Assembly (NCBI GenBank): GCA_002305715.1
Contig: DBQD01000045.1
Span: 1-60,107 of the forward strand
Direction: 5' to 3'
Source of the DNA: Proteiniphilum sp. UBA1403
GTDB taxonomy: Bacteria; Bacteroidota; Bacteroidia; Bacteroidales; Dysgonomonadaceae
DNA length: 60,107 nt
The notes below the pieces were generated by a model. The model was not told the origin of the DNA and ran no database searches. It was given only the letters and a program-made list of their open reading frames with translations. A program made the position numbers and the translations under genes. Below, piece by piece: positions 35,000-43,626 of the stretch. Every line of letters starts with the position of its first letter. Position 1 is the stretch's first letter.

Positions 35000-35458
35000 A
35001 TGAAAGAGCGTATAATAGCAATCATGGAAAAGGAAAATCTGACTCCAACACGTTTTGCCGACAGATTGCAAATTAATAGGGGGGTTATTTCTCATATACT
35101 AAGTGGTAGAAATAAACCAAGTCTAGAAGTGGTAACAAAAATTTTGGAGGAGATGCCTTATATTAATCCGGAGTGGTTATTGAAAGGTACAGGCAATATG
35201 GTAAAAAATGGTATTGACCAAATTGAGCGACCTGTAGAGCCAGATTTATTTCGTCAGCCTGCAATAAATCAGAAGGAAGATACGGTTGAAGCCAAAGAAA
35301 GGCAGGAAATAAAGTTAAAACAGCCTGAAAATTCCCCTCAAAATACTGAATACAAGGCTGTAGAAACTCAAAAAACAGAGGTTCGAAAAATATCTCAAAT
35401 AATTATTTACTACACCGACAACACGTTTGAGATCTTTAATCGTCTCAATAATTCATGA
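35000..35458 (+). CDS. XRE-family helix-turn-helix transcriptional regulator
   Basis: The 152-residue protein has an N-terminal cI/Cro-type HTH (about 1-60; LTPTRFADRLQINRGVISHILSGRNKPSLE with helices 2 and 3 visible) ending in the INPEWLLKGTG turn often seen after this HTH in Bacteroidetes. A polar Gln/Glu/Lys linker (about 75-125) leads to a short C-terminal strand-helix RKISQIIIYYTDNTFEIF, perhaps a dimerisation element. The long upstream region with palindromic sites makes autoregulation likely. No phage genes are nearby, so it appears to be a resident regulator. Confidence 0.85.
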   Translation: MKERIIAIMEKENLTPTRFADRLQINRGVISHILSGRNKPSLEVVTKILEEMPYINPEWLLKGTGNMVKNGIDQIERPVEPDLFRQPAINQKEDTVEAKERQEIKLKQPENSPQNTEYKAVETQKTEVRKISQIIIYYTDNTFEIFNRLNNS

Positions 35459-35546
35459 ATGAATCGAGGAAATTGGATCATATCTCATTTTTTTTCGTCA
35501 TTAGCTCTCAATTGCTATTTGTGTGGCTTAATTGAAATTTATGATG

Positions 35547-35554
35547 TATTTTTG
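35547..35554 (+). promoter_or_regulatory. -7 box (TATTTTTG) for pyrK-pyrD
   Basis: Octamer fits TAnnTTTG and lies 24 bases before the pyrK ATG at 35579. Confidence 0.55.
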
Positions 35555-35578
35555 TGCTTCATAAAAGTGAGCTAGCTG

Positions 35579-36352
35579 ATGAAAGTACGCGATTTTACCA
35601 TTTGTTCCAATACCCGGTTAAATGACCGGAATCATCTATTAAAAGTCACACCGATTGACAAGGAGCCTCTTCCGGTAATGTATCCCGGACAATTTGTTCA
35701 AATTTTGGTCTCCAACTCTCCGCATGTGTTTCTAAGGCGTCCTATCTCCATTAATTATGTGGATGAAGAGAAGCAAGAAATATGGCTTCTAATTCAACGT
35801 GTAGGAGAAGGAACAGATAAAATTGTGGCACTTACGGCAGGTGACACGCTGAATATAATTTTTCCACTGGGGAATTCCTTTACAATACCTACAACGAAGG
35901 GTAATTTTCTGTTGATTGGTGGAGGTGTAGGAACCGCCCCCATGCTTTTTCTTGGTAAATTGCTGAAGGAGAAAGGTTTTGAACCCAATTTTCTATTGGG
36001 TGGACGGACTAAAAGTGATATCTTACAGAATGAGTATTTTGAACATTTAGGAACACTATATTGCACCACCGAAGATGGATCTTTTGGTGAAAAAGGATTT
36101 GTGACTCATCACTCGATCTTGCAAGAAAAGAAGTTTGATTTTATTTATACTTGTGGCCCCAAACCAATGATGGTTGCTGTGGCACGATTGGCACATGAGA
36201 AAGGTATAATGTGTGAAGTATCACTCGAAAATTTGATGGCATGCGGCTTTGGAGCCTGTCTTTGCTGTGTTGAGAAGACCATTAGAGGAAATGTATGTGC
36301 CTGTACAGAAGGACCTGTTTTTAATATCAAAGATCTCACATGGCTGAATTAA
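35579..36352 (+). CDS. pyrK: Dihydroorotate dehydrogenase B, electron-transfer subunit
   Basis: PyrK passes electrons from dihydroorotate dehydrogenase to NAD via FAD and a [2Fe-2S] cluster. The 257-residue chain has the FAD-binding RPISINYV motif (about 55-62), the NAD-binding GGGVGTAPM loop (near 118) and a C-terminal cluster motif with C222, C227, C230 and C239/C241. It overlaps pyrD by 13 bases, so the two are translationally coupled and form the heterotetrameric type 1B enzyme. Confidence 0.94.
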   Translation: MKVRDFTICSNTRLNDRNHLLKVTPIDKEPLPVMYPGQFVQILVSNSPHVFLRRPISINYVDEEKQEIWLLIQRVGEGTDKIVALTAGDTLNIIFPLGNSFTIPTTKGNFLLIGGGVGTAPMLFLGKLLKEKGFEPNFLLGGRTKSDILQNEYFEHLGTLYCTTEDGSFGEKGFVTHHSILQEKKFDFIYTCGPKPMMVAVARLAHEKGIMCEVSLENLMACGFGACLCCVEKTIRGNVCACTEGPVFNIKDLTWLN

Positions 36353-37254
36353 ATGTACATATAGGTGATTTGAAGCTGAAAAACCCAGTAATGACAGCTT
36401 CTGGTACTTTTGGTTACGGATCAGAGTATTCCGATTTCATGGACTTGGGGAGCCTCGGTGGCATCTTTGTAAAAGGTACTACATTGGAGCCTCGCCAGGG
36501 AAACAATTACCCTAGAATGGCTGAAACGCCGTCTGGAATGCTAAACGCCGTGGGTTTGCAAAATAAAGGTGTTGATTATTTTGTGAATGAGATCTATCCA
36601 AAAATAAAGGATTATGATACTCACATGATCGTTAATGTATCCGGATCGACTGTGGAAGATTATGTAGCTTGCGCAGAAAAATTGGCTGATCTGGAGAAAA
36701 TGCCTGCCATTGAATTGAATATTTCTTGTCCCAATGTGAAAGAAGGAGGCATGGCATTCGGTACTTCCTGCCAAGCGGCAGCTGAAGTAACACGACAAGT
36801 TCGAAAAGTATTTCCCAAAACACTGATTGTAAAGCTTTCACCAAATGTAACCGACATCACGGAGATAGCCTGTGCTGTGGAAGATGCAGGAGCCGATTCT
36901 GTTTCATTGGTCAATACCTTTCTGGGTATGGCCATTGATATTGAGAGTAGAAAACCAAAACTGTCTACTGTAACAGGTGGCTTATCGGGTCCCTGTATCA
37001 AACCAATTGCCCTACGAATGGTATGGCAGGTTTATCATGCGGTTAAGATTCCAATCATTGGTATGGGTGGTATTTGTAATTGGCAAGATGCAATTGAATT
37101 TATCCTTGCTGGTGCTTCTGCCATACAGGTGGGAACCTATAATTTCATCGATCCCTCGGCATCAGTAAAGATTGTGGATGGAATTGAAGCATACCTCGAA
37201 CGACATCAAATAAATTCTGTTAGTGATCTAATTGGAAAGATTAACTATATCTAA
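36340..37254 (+). CDS. pyrD: Dihydroorotate dehydrogenase B, catalytic subunit
   Basis: PyrD oxidises dihydroorotate to orotate in pyrimidine synthesis using FMN. The 304-residue chain shows MTASGTFGYG at the N-terminus, NISCPNVKEGG with the catalytic cysteine loop of type 1B enzymes, KLSPNVTDI and the FMN-phosphate motif GMGGICNWQDA/ GASAIQVGT. There is no N-terminal membrane helix, in agreement with the PyrK-dependent NAD-linked form. A 10-bp hairpin lies directly after the stop. Confidence 0.95.
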   Translation: MAELNVHIGDLKLKNPVMTASGTFGYGSEYSDFMDLGSLGGIFVKGTTLEPRQGNNYPRMAETPSGMLNAVGLQNKGVDYFVNEIYPKIKDYDTHMIVNVSGSTVEDYVACAEKLADLEKMPAIELNISCPNVKEGGMAFGTSCQAAAEVTRQVRKVFPKTLIVKLSPNVTDITEIACAVEDAGADSVSLVNTFLGMAIDIESRKPKLSTVTGGLSGPCIKPIALRMVWQVYHAVKIPIIGMGGICNWQDAIEFILAGASAIQVGTYNFIDPSASVKIVDGIEAYLERHQINSVSDLIGKINYI

Positions 37255-37258
37255 GATA

Positions 37259-37286
37259 AATAAATGTCTATATATTGACATTTATT
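37259..37286 (+). terminator. Stem-loop after pyrD
   Basis: AATAAATGTC (37259-37268) and GACATTTATT (37277-37286) form a perfect 10-bp stem with an 8-base loop. No strong T-run follows directly, so it may act as a weak terminator, mRNA end or protein site. Confidence 0.45.
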
Positions 37287-37317
37287 CTATCATAAAGTAG
37301 TTTTTTGATCTATTTTA

Positions 37318-37366
37318 TTTGACAAAATGAATAAATGTAATACCTTTGCATTTCCTATTTGTCAAA
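37318..37366 (+). promoter_or_regulatory. asnA promoter (TTTG-N19-TACCTTTG) bracketed by TTTG(A/T)CAAA palindromes
   Basis: The -33 TTTG (37318-37321) and -7 TACCTTTG (37341-37348) are 19 bases apart, the best promoter match in the window. The -33 element is inside TTTGACAAA (37318-37326), and its reverse complement TTTGTCAAA (37358-37366, within the larger palindrome TATTTGTCAAATA at 37356-37368) lies just past the predicted start, 40 bases on. Paired boxes at this spacing are a typical repressor layout. Confidence 0.6.
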
Positions 37367-37381
37367 TAAGAAATTACATGT

Positions 37382-38419
37382 ATGTCAAAACTACAAATAC
37401 CAGCTGGATACGAACCGTTACTTAACTTAAAACAGACAGAACTTGGTATCAAGCACATCAAAGATTTTTTTCAAGTAAATTTATCATCTGAACTACGTTT
37501 ACGCAGGGTTACGGCGCCTCTTTTTGTTGAGAGTGGTACCGGTATTAACGATGATCTGAATGGTGTTGAGAGGCCGGTCCAATTTCCCATTAAGGATATG
37601 GGCGACAAACAAGCAGAAATAGTCCACTCTTTAGCCAAGTGGAAACGACTCACACTGGCTGATTACGGGATTGAGGAGGGATTTGGTATTTATACCGACA
37701 TGAATGCAATACGTGCTGATGAAGAGCTCGATAACCTCCATTCGTTGTATGTGGATCAATGGGATTGGGAGATGGTTATTGGTGAACAGAATCGTAACAT
37801 TGATTTTTTGAAGCAGATTGTACGACGCATTTATGCGGCTATGCTACGTACGGAATACTTGGTCTACGAATTGTTTCCTGCCATTAAACCGCAGCTGCCT
37901 TGTGAAATAACGTTTATTCATTCCGAGGAATTATTACAACTTTATCCTGATTTGGACGAAAAGCAACGAGAAGATGCCTTCACTAAGAAACATGGAGCAG
38001 TGTTTATTATTGGTATTGGTGCACCATTGTCTAACGGTAAACCTCATGATGGCAGAGCTCCAGACTACGACGATTGGAGTACGTTAAACAGCGACGGTTT
38101 TGAAGGTTTGAACGGTGATCTGCTGGTTTGGAACCCAGTTTTGGATAAAGCCGTGGAACTTTCATCAATGGGTATACGAGTGGATGCTGAATCGTTGAAA
38201 CGACAGCTTAAAGAGCGAAACAAGGAGGATAGACTGGAGTTGTATTTCCATAAACGACTGGTTAACAACGAACTTCCACTTTCAATTGGAGGTGGTATTG
38301 GGCAGTCTCGTCTGTGTATGTATTATCTACGAAAAGCACACATTGGGGAGATACAAGCAAGTTTGTGGCCGGAGGAAATGAGGCAAAAAGCACTGGAACA
38401 TGGATTGCAGCTTATCTGA
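37382..38419 (+). CDS. asnA: Aspartate--ammonia ligase (ammonia-dependent asparagine synthetase A)
   Basis: AsnA makes asparagine from aspartate and ammonia with ATP to AMP cleavage; it has the class II aminoacyl-tRNA synthetase fold. The 345-residue chain carries the family stretches RVTAPLFVESGTGINDDLNG, DQWDWEMVI, and a C-terminal LSIGGGIGQSRLCMYYL (motif 3 type Arg). Length matches the E. coli enzyme closely. It has its own strong promoter with flanking palindromes, and its own terminator. Use of free ammonia fits an organism with abundant amino-acid-derived ammonia (inference). Confidence 0.96.
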   Translation: MSKLQIPAGYEPLLNLKQTELGIKHIKDFFQVNLSSELRLRRVTAPLFVESGTGINDDLNGVERPVQFPIKDMGDKQAEIVHSLAKWKRLTLADYGIEEGFGIYTDMNAIRADEELDNLHSLYVDQWDWEMVIGEQNRNIDFLKQIVRRIYAAMLRTEYLVYELFPAIKPQLPCEITFIHSEELLQLYPDLDEKQREDAFTKKHGAVFIIGIGAPLSNGKPHDGRAPDYDDWSTLNSDGFEGLNGDLLVWNPVLDKAVELSSMGIRVDAESLKRQLKERNKEDRLELYFHKRLVNNELPLSIGGGIGQSRLCMYYLRKAHIGEIQASLWPEEMRQKALEHGLQLI

Positions 38420-38440
38420 TTAATAGTATGCTACCTATAC

Positions 38441-38471
38441 AAATCCTTCTTCAAAAGAGAAGGATTTTTTT
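38441..38471 (+). terminator. Terminator after asnA
   Basis: AAATCCTTCT (38441-38450) and AGAAGGATTT (38458-38467) form a perfect 10-bp stem with a 7-base loop, followed by Ts. Confidence 0.85.
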
Positions 38472-38525
38472 TGAAGAAGGAAAAGATTGTCTAATTTCGT
38501 ATCATCAATCAGACGATAAGACTAT

Positions 38526-39188
38526 ATGAATGTAAAGATAGAAGAGAGTTGGAAAGCTCGACTGCAGAATGAGTTTGATAAACCGTATTTTGAGGCACTT
38601 ACAGCCTTTGTTCGACAGGAGTATGCGAACAATAAAGTATATCCACCCCCAGGTCTCATATTTAATGCCTTCAACCGTTGTCCTTTTAATGAGGTAAAAG
38701 TAGTAATTGTTGGACAGGATCCATATCATGAACCGGGCCAGGCACACGGATTGTGCTTTTCTGTAACGGACGGAGTAGCATTACCACCCTCCCTAATCAA
38801 TATTTACAAAGAGATTCATGCCGATTTGGGTAAACCCATTCCCAAATCGGGGAATTTGGAAAGATGGGCCGATCAAGGAGTTCTTCTACTAAACGCAACA
38901 CTAACTGTTCAAGCACATCGAGCAGGTTCTCATCAAGGCAAAGGTTGGGAATTATTTACCGATGCAGCCATTCGGCATTTGGCAAATGAACGGGAACATC
39001 TTGTTTTTATATTATGGGGGGCTTATGCACAACGAAAAGGAGCGGAAATAGACACGAATAGGCATTTAGTGTTAAAATCACCTCACCCTTCGCCTCTTTC
39101 CGCTCACCGTGGATTCTTTGGAAATAAGCATTTTAGCAAAGCAAACGAGTATTTGCTTGCGCATGATAAACAGCCGATCGACTGGTAA
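38526..39188 (+). CDS. ung: Uracil-DNA glycosylase
   Basis: Ung removes uracil from DNA, starting base-excision repair. The 220-residue chain has all family-1 motifs: the water-activating GQDPYHEPGQAHGL (63-76, catalytic D65), the LLLNATLTV strand, and the Leu/His loop HPSPLSAHRGFFG (187-199, catalytic H187). It looks intact and of the usual length. It converges on sufB with a 13-base gap. Confidence 0.96.
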   Translation: MNVKIEESWKARLQNEFDKPYFEALTAFVRQEYANNKVYPPPGLIFNAFNRCPFNEVKVVIVGQDPYHEPGQAHGLCFSVTDGVALPPSLINIYKEIHADLGKPIPKSGNLERWADQGVLLLNATLTVQAHRAGSHQGKGWELFTDAAIRHLANEREHLVFILWGAYAQRKGAEIDTNRHLVLKSPHPSPLSAHRGFFGNKHFSKANEYLLAHDKQPIDW

Positions 39189-39201
39189 TAAAATTGGTAT
39201 T

Positions 39202-40653
39202 TTATCCGACGCTTCCTTCGAGACTAATCTGTAAAAGTTTTTGTGCTTCAACAGCAAATTCCATTGGTAATTTGTTGACAACCTCTTTTACATAACCATT
39301 TACAATAAGGCCAATTGCTTCTTCTTCGCCCAGACCTCGCTGATTGCAATAGAAAATCTGATCTTCGCTGATTTTCGAAGTCGTGGCTTCATGTTCCAAT
39401 ACAGCTGAGGGGTTTTGTATGTCGGTATAGGGGAAGGTATGTGCACCACAATGATCGGTTAGTAACAAACTATCACACTGCGAATGATTTCGGGCATTCT
39501 CTGCTTTTTTGGTCACCTTGACCAATCCTCTATAGCTATTCTGACTGCTTCCGGCAGAAATACCTTTTGATACAATGCGACTCCGGGTGTTTTTGCCCAA
39601 GTGAATCATTTTGGTACCAGTATCGGCTTGTTGAAAGTGATTGGTCACAGCAACTGAGTAAAACTCACCCACCGAATTGTCTCCGGCCAGTATGCAGGAT
39701 GGATACTTCCATGTAATTGCTGATCCTGTCTCCACCTGTGTCCAAGATATCTTGGAGTTTACGCCTTTACAGATACCTCTCTTGGTAACAAAATTATACA
39801 CCCCTCCATTGCCATTTTTATCTCCCGGATACCAGTTCTGTACGGTAGAGTATTTTACCTCAGCATTATCGAGGGCGATAATTTCTACGATAGCAGCATG
39901 TAACTGGTTCTCGTCCCTCATGGGGGCAGTACAACCTTCGAGATAACTTACATAAGAGTCATCATCGGCAACTATCAGAGTACGCTCAAACTGCCCTGTG
40001 TTGGCTGTGTTGATGCGGAAATATGTAGATAGTTCCATGGGACAACGCACACCCTTAGGTATGTAGACAAATGAACCGTCACTGAATACTGCAGAGTTGA
40101 GTGCTGCATAGAAATTATCTTTGTAAGGTACCACTGTACCCAGATATTTCTTTACCAGATCGGGATGATGTTTTACAGCCTCACTGAATGAACTGAAAAT
40201 GATCCCCTTCTCTGCCAAAACCTCTTTGAAGGTAGTCTTAACTGAAACACTATCCATCACAGCATCCACAGCTACTCCGGTGAGTTGCTTCTGCTCATCT
40301 AAAGGAATACCCAAGCGCTCAAATGTTTTGAGCAGCTCTGGATCTACTTCATCTAGACTTCCCGGTTTTTTCTTTTTTGTAGGATCGGCATAATAAATTA
40401 TATCCTGAAAATCAATGGTTGGTATCGTAAGATGTGCCCATTCAGGCTGTTTCATTGTAAGCCAGTGTTGATATGCCTTAAGACGGAACTCAAGCAACCA
40501 TGCCGGCTCTTCTTTTTTGGCAGATATCAGTCGGATTACATCTTCGTTTAGTCCCTTCTCAATTATTTCAGTTTCTACATCTGTAGTAAAACCATATTTA
40601 TAATCCTGTGAGGTTAGGTCGTTTAATATTTGATCTTGATCTAATTCCTGCAT
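39202..40653 (-). CDS. sufB: Fe-S cluster assembly protein SufB
   Basis: SufB is the scaffold subunit of the SufBC2D complex on which Fe-S clusters are built. The start is placed at ATG 40653 (MQELDQDQILNDLTSQDYKYGF); a TTG ten codons earlier is less likely. The 483-residue chain has the family core FKEVLAEKGIIFSSFSEAV, VPYKDNFYAALNSAVFSDGSFVYIPKGV and the C-terminal GLGEEEAIGLIVNGYVKEV with the conserved basic-core Cys region upstream (CDSLLLTDHCGAHTFPY). The beta-helix seems complete. sufC and sufD do not follow; the neighbours are ung (convergent) and yceI (divergent). Confidence 0.95.
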   Translation of the reverse strand: MQELDQDQILNDLTSQDYKYGFTTDVETEIIEKGLNEDVIRLISAKKEEPAWLLEFRLKAYQHWLTMKQPEWAHLTIPTIDFQDIIYYADPTKKKKPGSLDEVDPELLKTFERLGIPLDEQKQLTGVAVDAVMDSVSVKTTFKEVLAEKGIIFSSFSEAVKHHPDLVKKYLGTVVPYKDNFYAALNSAVFSDGSFVYIPKGVRCPMELSTYFRINTANTGQFERTLIVADDDSYVSYLEGCTAPMRDENQLHAAIVEIIALDNAEVKYSTVQNWYPGDKNGNGGVYNFVTKRGICKGVNSKISWTQVETGSAITWKYPSCILAGDNSVGEFYSVAVTNHFQQADTGTKMIHLGKNTRSRIVSKGISAGSSQNSYRGLVKVTKKAENARNHSQCDSLLLTDHCGAHTFPYTDIQNPSAVLEHEATTSKISEDQIFYCNQRGLGEEEAIGLIVNGYVKEVVNKLPMEFAVEAQKLLQISLEGSVG

Positions 40654-40750
40654 ATATTTTACATGTTCTGAGCATTCGCTCAATTATACAAAGACACCAA
40701 GTGAAAATAGGCGCCACTTAAGTAACAATTGCCTTCTCACTTTTGTTGTA

Positions 40751-40758
40751 CAAAGATA
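40751..40758 (-). promoter_or_regulatory. -7 box (TATCTTTG) for sufB
   Basis: Minus-strand octamer fitting TAnnTTTG, 98 bases upstream of the sufB ATG, in the 291-base divergent gap with yceI; leader of ~90 bases. Confidence 0.45.
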
Positions 40759-40944
40759 GTGCTTTTTGATCAATTTACTCTATGGATTAACACCATGCAA
40801 CATAGATGAACAAATAACTCACATTGTATGTTAATGGAAAGTAATTCTATAATAACAATCATTTTAAACCGTGATGACATATTTCAAGAGATCATGTAAT
40901 ATTTACATTGCTTGATTTAATATGCCACACAAAATAATTAAGGT

Positions 40945-41523
40945 ATGAAAAAAGTAACATTATTTCTCATTACACTAAGCATGGCTTTGGGGCTGTCAGC
41001 TCAATCAAATTATAAAGTAGACGGTGCACACTCATCTGTCAATTTTAAATTAAAACACAAGGGAATCACATTTGTTAATGGTAAGTTCGAAAAATTCGAT
41101 GGGGAAATCTTCGGGAATCTCAGCAATCCTAGTGAAATGCGTATCTCTTTCAATGTAGAAACTGCCAGTGTCAACACAAGCGTACCGATGAGGGATAATC
41201 ATCTTAGAAGTGCCGATTTCTTTGAAGTGGAGAAATATCCTTCAATGTCGTTCGAGAGTACACGTGTAGAGAAAATTGACGACGAACATTACAAACTTCA
41301 CGGAAAGCTGCAGATCAAAGATGTAACAAAAGAGACTACGTTTGATGTAATATATGGTGGTTCGGCACAAGGACAGAATGGTAGCGAGACGATTGGTTTT
41401 ATTGCAAAAAATACAATCAATCGTTTCGATTATAATGTAGCCTATGATCCGAATGCTGGGACACTTAGCAAGGATGTAGAGATCACGCTTTTTCTTGAAT
41501 TCAGAAGCGCTACCAATAATTAA
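40945..41523 (+). CDS. YceI-family periplasmic protein
   Basis: The 192-residue protein has a signal peptide (1-19, ending LGLSAQ) and the YceI lipocalin-like fold: YKVDGAHSSVNFKLKHKGI at the N-terminus, a MRDNHLRSADFFEVEKYPSMSFES central motif and a final EITLFLEF strand. Relatives bind polyprenoid chains; some are induced by acid or base stress. Monocistronic; divergent from sufB. The isoprenoid-binding role is known for homologues, not shown here. Confidence 0.9.
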   Translation: MKKVTLFLITLSMALGLSAQSNYKVDGAHSSVNFKLKHKGITFVNGKFEKFDGEIFGNLSNPSEMRISFNVETASVNTSVPMRDNHLRSADFFEVEKYPSMSFESTRVEKIDDEHYKLHGKLQIKDVTKETTFDVIYGGSAQGQNGSETIGFIAKNTINRFDYNVAYDPNAGTLSKDVEITLFLEFRSATNN

Positions 41524-41560
41524 GATTTAAATAAACTACCAGAGGTTCGAAAAGTAGTTA

Positions 41561-42430
41561 CTATTTATTCGAAAAAAAGCGGGTGACGATTCCATTGGGT
41601 AGTAGGATATCTTCCAAATCGGAATATGGTACTGTTACATTGATCTCACCCATGACGTAGGGGGCAATTTCATATTGATTAAATGCATAATGAATGCCCT
41701 CTTCGTTTAAATAGAAGTTGTTGTTCGGTACAATATCTTCGATATTGAAAAAACCTTTCTCTAATAAGGAATCGGGCTCATTTACCTGATATATTAGCAT
41801 AAGTTGGTTTACAATCTTTTCTGCTAGGGGCTTAAAATATCCTGGAACAAAAATATCTTCTTCAGAAAGTGTCACGAGCCTCTCTAGATCGATGTTGGTA
41901 TAGGTGACGTTATGTGAACCATGTGCACCTCCCTCATAAATGCTATTCTCAACTGCATAGCTTAGAAGAAAATCATTCTGAAACAATATTTTATTGCTCA
42001 GATACATGGAATACCAATACCACATAGGCATAGAATCTCCTAGGCGAGCTTTATCTTCATAATAGTTGTTTGATAATAATTTATACTCTTCAACATAACG
42101 AAAAAGATAGGTATCCAATGCAAGTTCCGGTGATAATTTATCCAATTCGATGTCACTGAAAAAAGTTCCTGTGAAAATCTGTTGCAACCTTACGAGCTGT
42201 GAATCATCGCGGTATTTTACAGGATATGTAAATGATACTTGTACATCTGCAAAAGGCAAAGTACTGTCAAGTGTGTGTAAGAGCGGTATTTGCTGTTTTA
42301 AGACAATGCTGTCGAAAACAACTTTGTTATAACTTTTTGAGTGTCGACCGTGACACGAAATGATAGATGAAACAAAAACTATTTGTACGAGCAGATATAT
42401 TGCCGAGAAGATTATTTTTTTTCCTTTCAT
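41561..42430 (-). CDS. DUF3298 (RsiV-like) lipoprotein, paralogue of 18932-19837
   Basis: The 289-residue protein has a lipoprotein-like signal with C26 in SSIIS-C and a DUF3298-type C-terminal domain. It aligns along its length with the protein at 18932-19837: FADVQVSFTYP against CDVQVVFVYP, EEDIFVPGYF against ENDIFNPGYD and PNNNFYLNEEGIHYAFNQYE against PNSNFLLNDKGIIYTFNKGE. It follows a DUF4831 gene by 22 bases on the same strand and is likely co-transcribed. Ligand and role unknown. Confidence 0.8.
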   Translation of the reverse strand: MKGKKIIFSAIYLLVQIVFVSSIISCHGRHSKSYNKVVFDSIVLKQQIPLLHTLDSTLPFADVQVSFTYPVKYRDDSQLVRLQQIFTGTFFSDIELDKLSPELALDTYLFRYVEEYKLLSNNYYEDKARLGDSMPMWYWYSMYLSNKILFQNDFLLSYAVENSIYEGGAHGSHNVTYTNIDLERLVTLSEEDIFVPGYFKPLAEKIVNQLMLIYQVNEPDSLLEKGFFNIEDIVPNNNFYLNEEGIHYAFNQYEIAPYVMGEINVTVPYSDLEDILLPNGIVTRFFSNK

Positions 42431-42452
42431 AGCGTGTCTTGGTTCTATATGT

Positions 42453-43535
42453 TTATTGAATGATCTGTTTTATTGCGCCCAATTCTGGATAAAAGAACAC
42501 TTGAATTGGTTGTTTCATATTATCGAACATCTTCTTGGTCAATACATCTTGGGAACCATATTGCACCACATCTATCTCCTTCTGAAGGAGAATGTTATTT
42601 TTGAATTCTATTGTTAGCTGAGCCTTTCCTGGGACATTATATACAAGCCCCTCATTAAACTTTTTCTCCAACTTCTTGAGTTCATTCTCCGACAAATTAA
42701 GGGGGACAGATACTGTTTTGTTTAGCAATGACAGGAACAGCGGTTCACCGGCTAAATCATCTGGATCAACTGGTCCTAACTTTTCTGAGAAACGAGCAAG
42801 CACTATTTTATTTATGTCTTTATTATCGGGCACATAGGTATATGTCTGGATAAAGTATTCCGTTTGCACGCTTCCGATAAAAAGTGAAGTGAGAGCCTGT
42901 TCTTGTAGGTTAATTTCGTCCATTACCACTTTGTAAGCATTTCCATCGGGTGGCATATTATCAGCCTCACCTGTAAGAATATCTGCACGACTGCGACGCA
43001 AATCAAATATCTGCCTTGCAACAAGTTCTGCTTGTTTTGCGACAGACCCTGCCATCAATGTCTCTTGAAAAAGATACCTTCGAGGGTTCACAGGAGGAAT
43101 CTCTCCTGTTGGTATTACAACCTCTTCCTTTTTGTCCAGTTCAGGTTCAGCATTGACAGATACAATAACCCCATCTTCTCTTAGATACACAAAAGGTTCT
43201 AATGTCTTAGGTTGAAACTGGATCATGTACGAATTACTTTTGTCCGGAATTCCTTTATTGACTACAGAGACATTTTCCAATGTATGAACTACCTTTTCTT
43301 CCGTTATTGGATTATCAATTCCCAAGTAGCGCTGTGCATAGGGGTAAAAGTCACCCGGTCTATAGATACTTTTCTTCACGAGCAATGTGATCTCGAACGA
43401 GGTCTTAGGGAGCGTGTAGATCACACCATAGTTATCTGCTTTAACAGCATTGATACGTGTGGTCTTTTGCGCAGGAAGACTAATGGAAGTCAATGCAAAG
43501 GCGGAAAGTAGAATATATTTGAAGTTCATTGTCAT
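42453..43535 (-). CDS. DUF4831 family secreted protein
   Basis: The start is placed at ATG 43535 (or 43529), giving a signal peptide MNFKYILLSAFALTSISLPAQ; upstream frame extends to 43595 without one. The mature ~340 residues match the DUF4831 family common in Bacteroidales: TRINAVKADNYGVIYTLPKT at the start and a long repeat-free alpha/beta body with NPRRYLFQETLMAGSVAKQAE. No catalytic motif seen. It appears to lead an operon with the DUF3298 lipoprotein, suggesting an envelope role. Confidence 0.75.
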   Translation of the reverse strand: MTMNFKYILLSAFALTSISLPAQKTTRINAVKADNYGVIYTLPKTSFEITLLVKKSIYRPGDFYPYAQRYLGIDNPITEEKVVHTLENVSVVNKGIPDKSNSYMIQFQPKTLEPFVYLREDGVIVSVNAEPELDKKEEVVIPTGEIPPVNPRRYLFQETLMAGSVAKQAELVARQIFDLRRSRADILTGEADNMPPDGNAYKVVMDEINLQEQALTSLFIGSVQTEYFIQTYTYVPDNKDINKIVLARFSEKLGPVDPDDLAGEPLFLSLLNKTVSVPLNLSENELKKLEKKFNEGLVYNVPGKAQLTIEFKNNILLQKEIDVVQYGSQDVLTKKMFDNMKQPIQVFFYPELGAIKQIIQ

Positions 43536-43626
43536 AATATTTATTTTTTCAAAACGAACGACTTCTGCCAAATCGCATGAACTCAATTCGAACAATTAAG
43601 TAGACATGAATAACGAAAATACAGTA

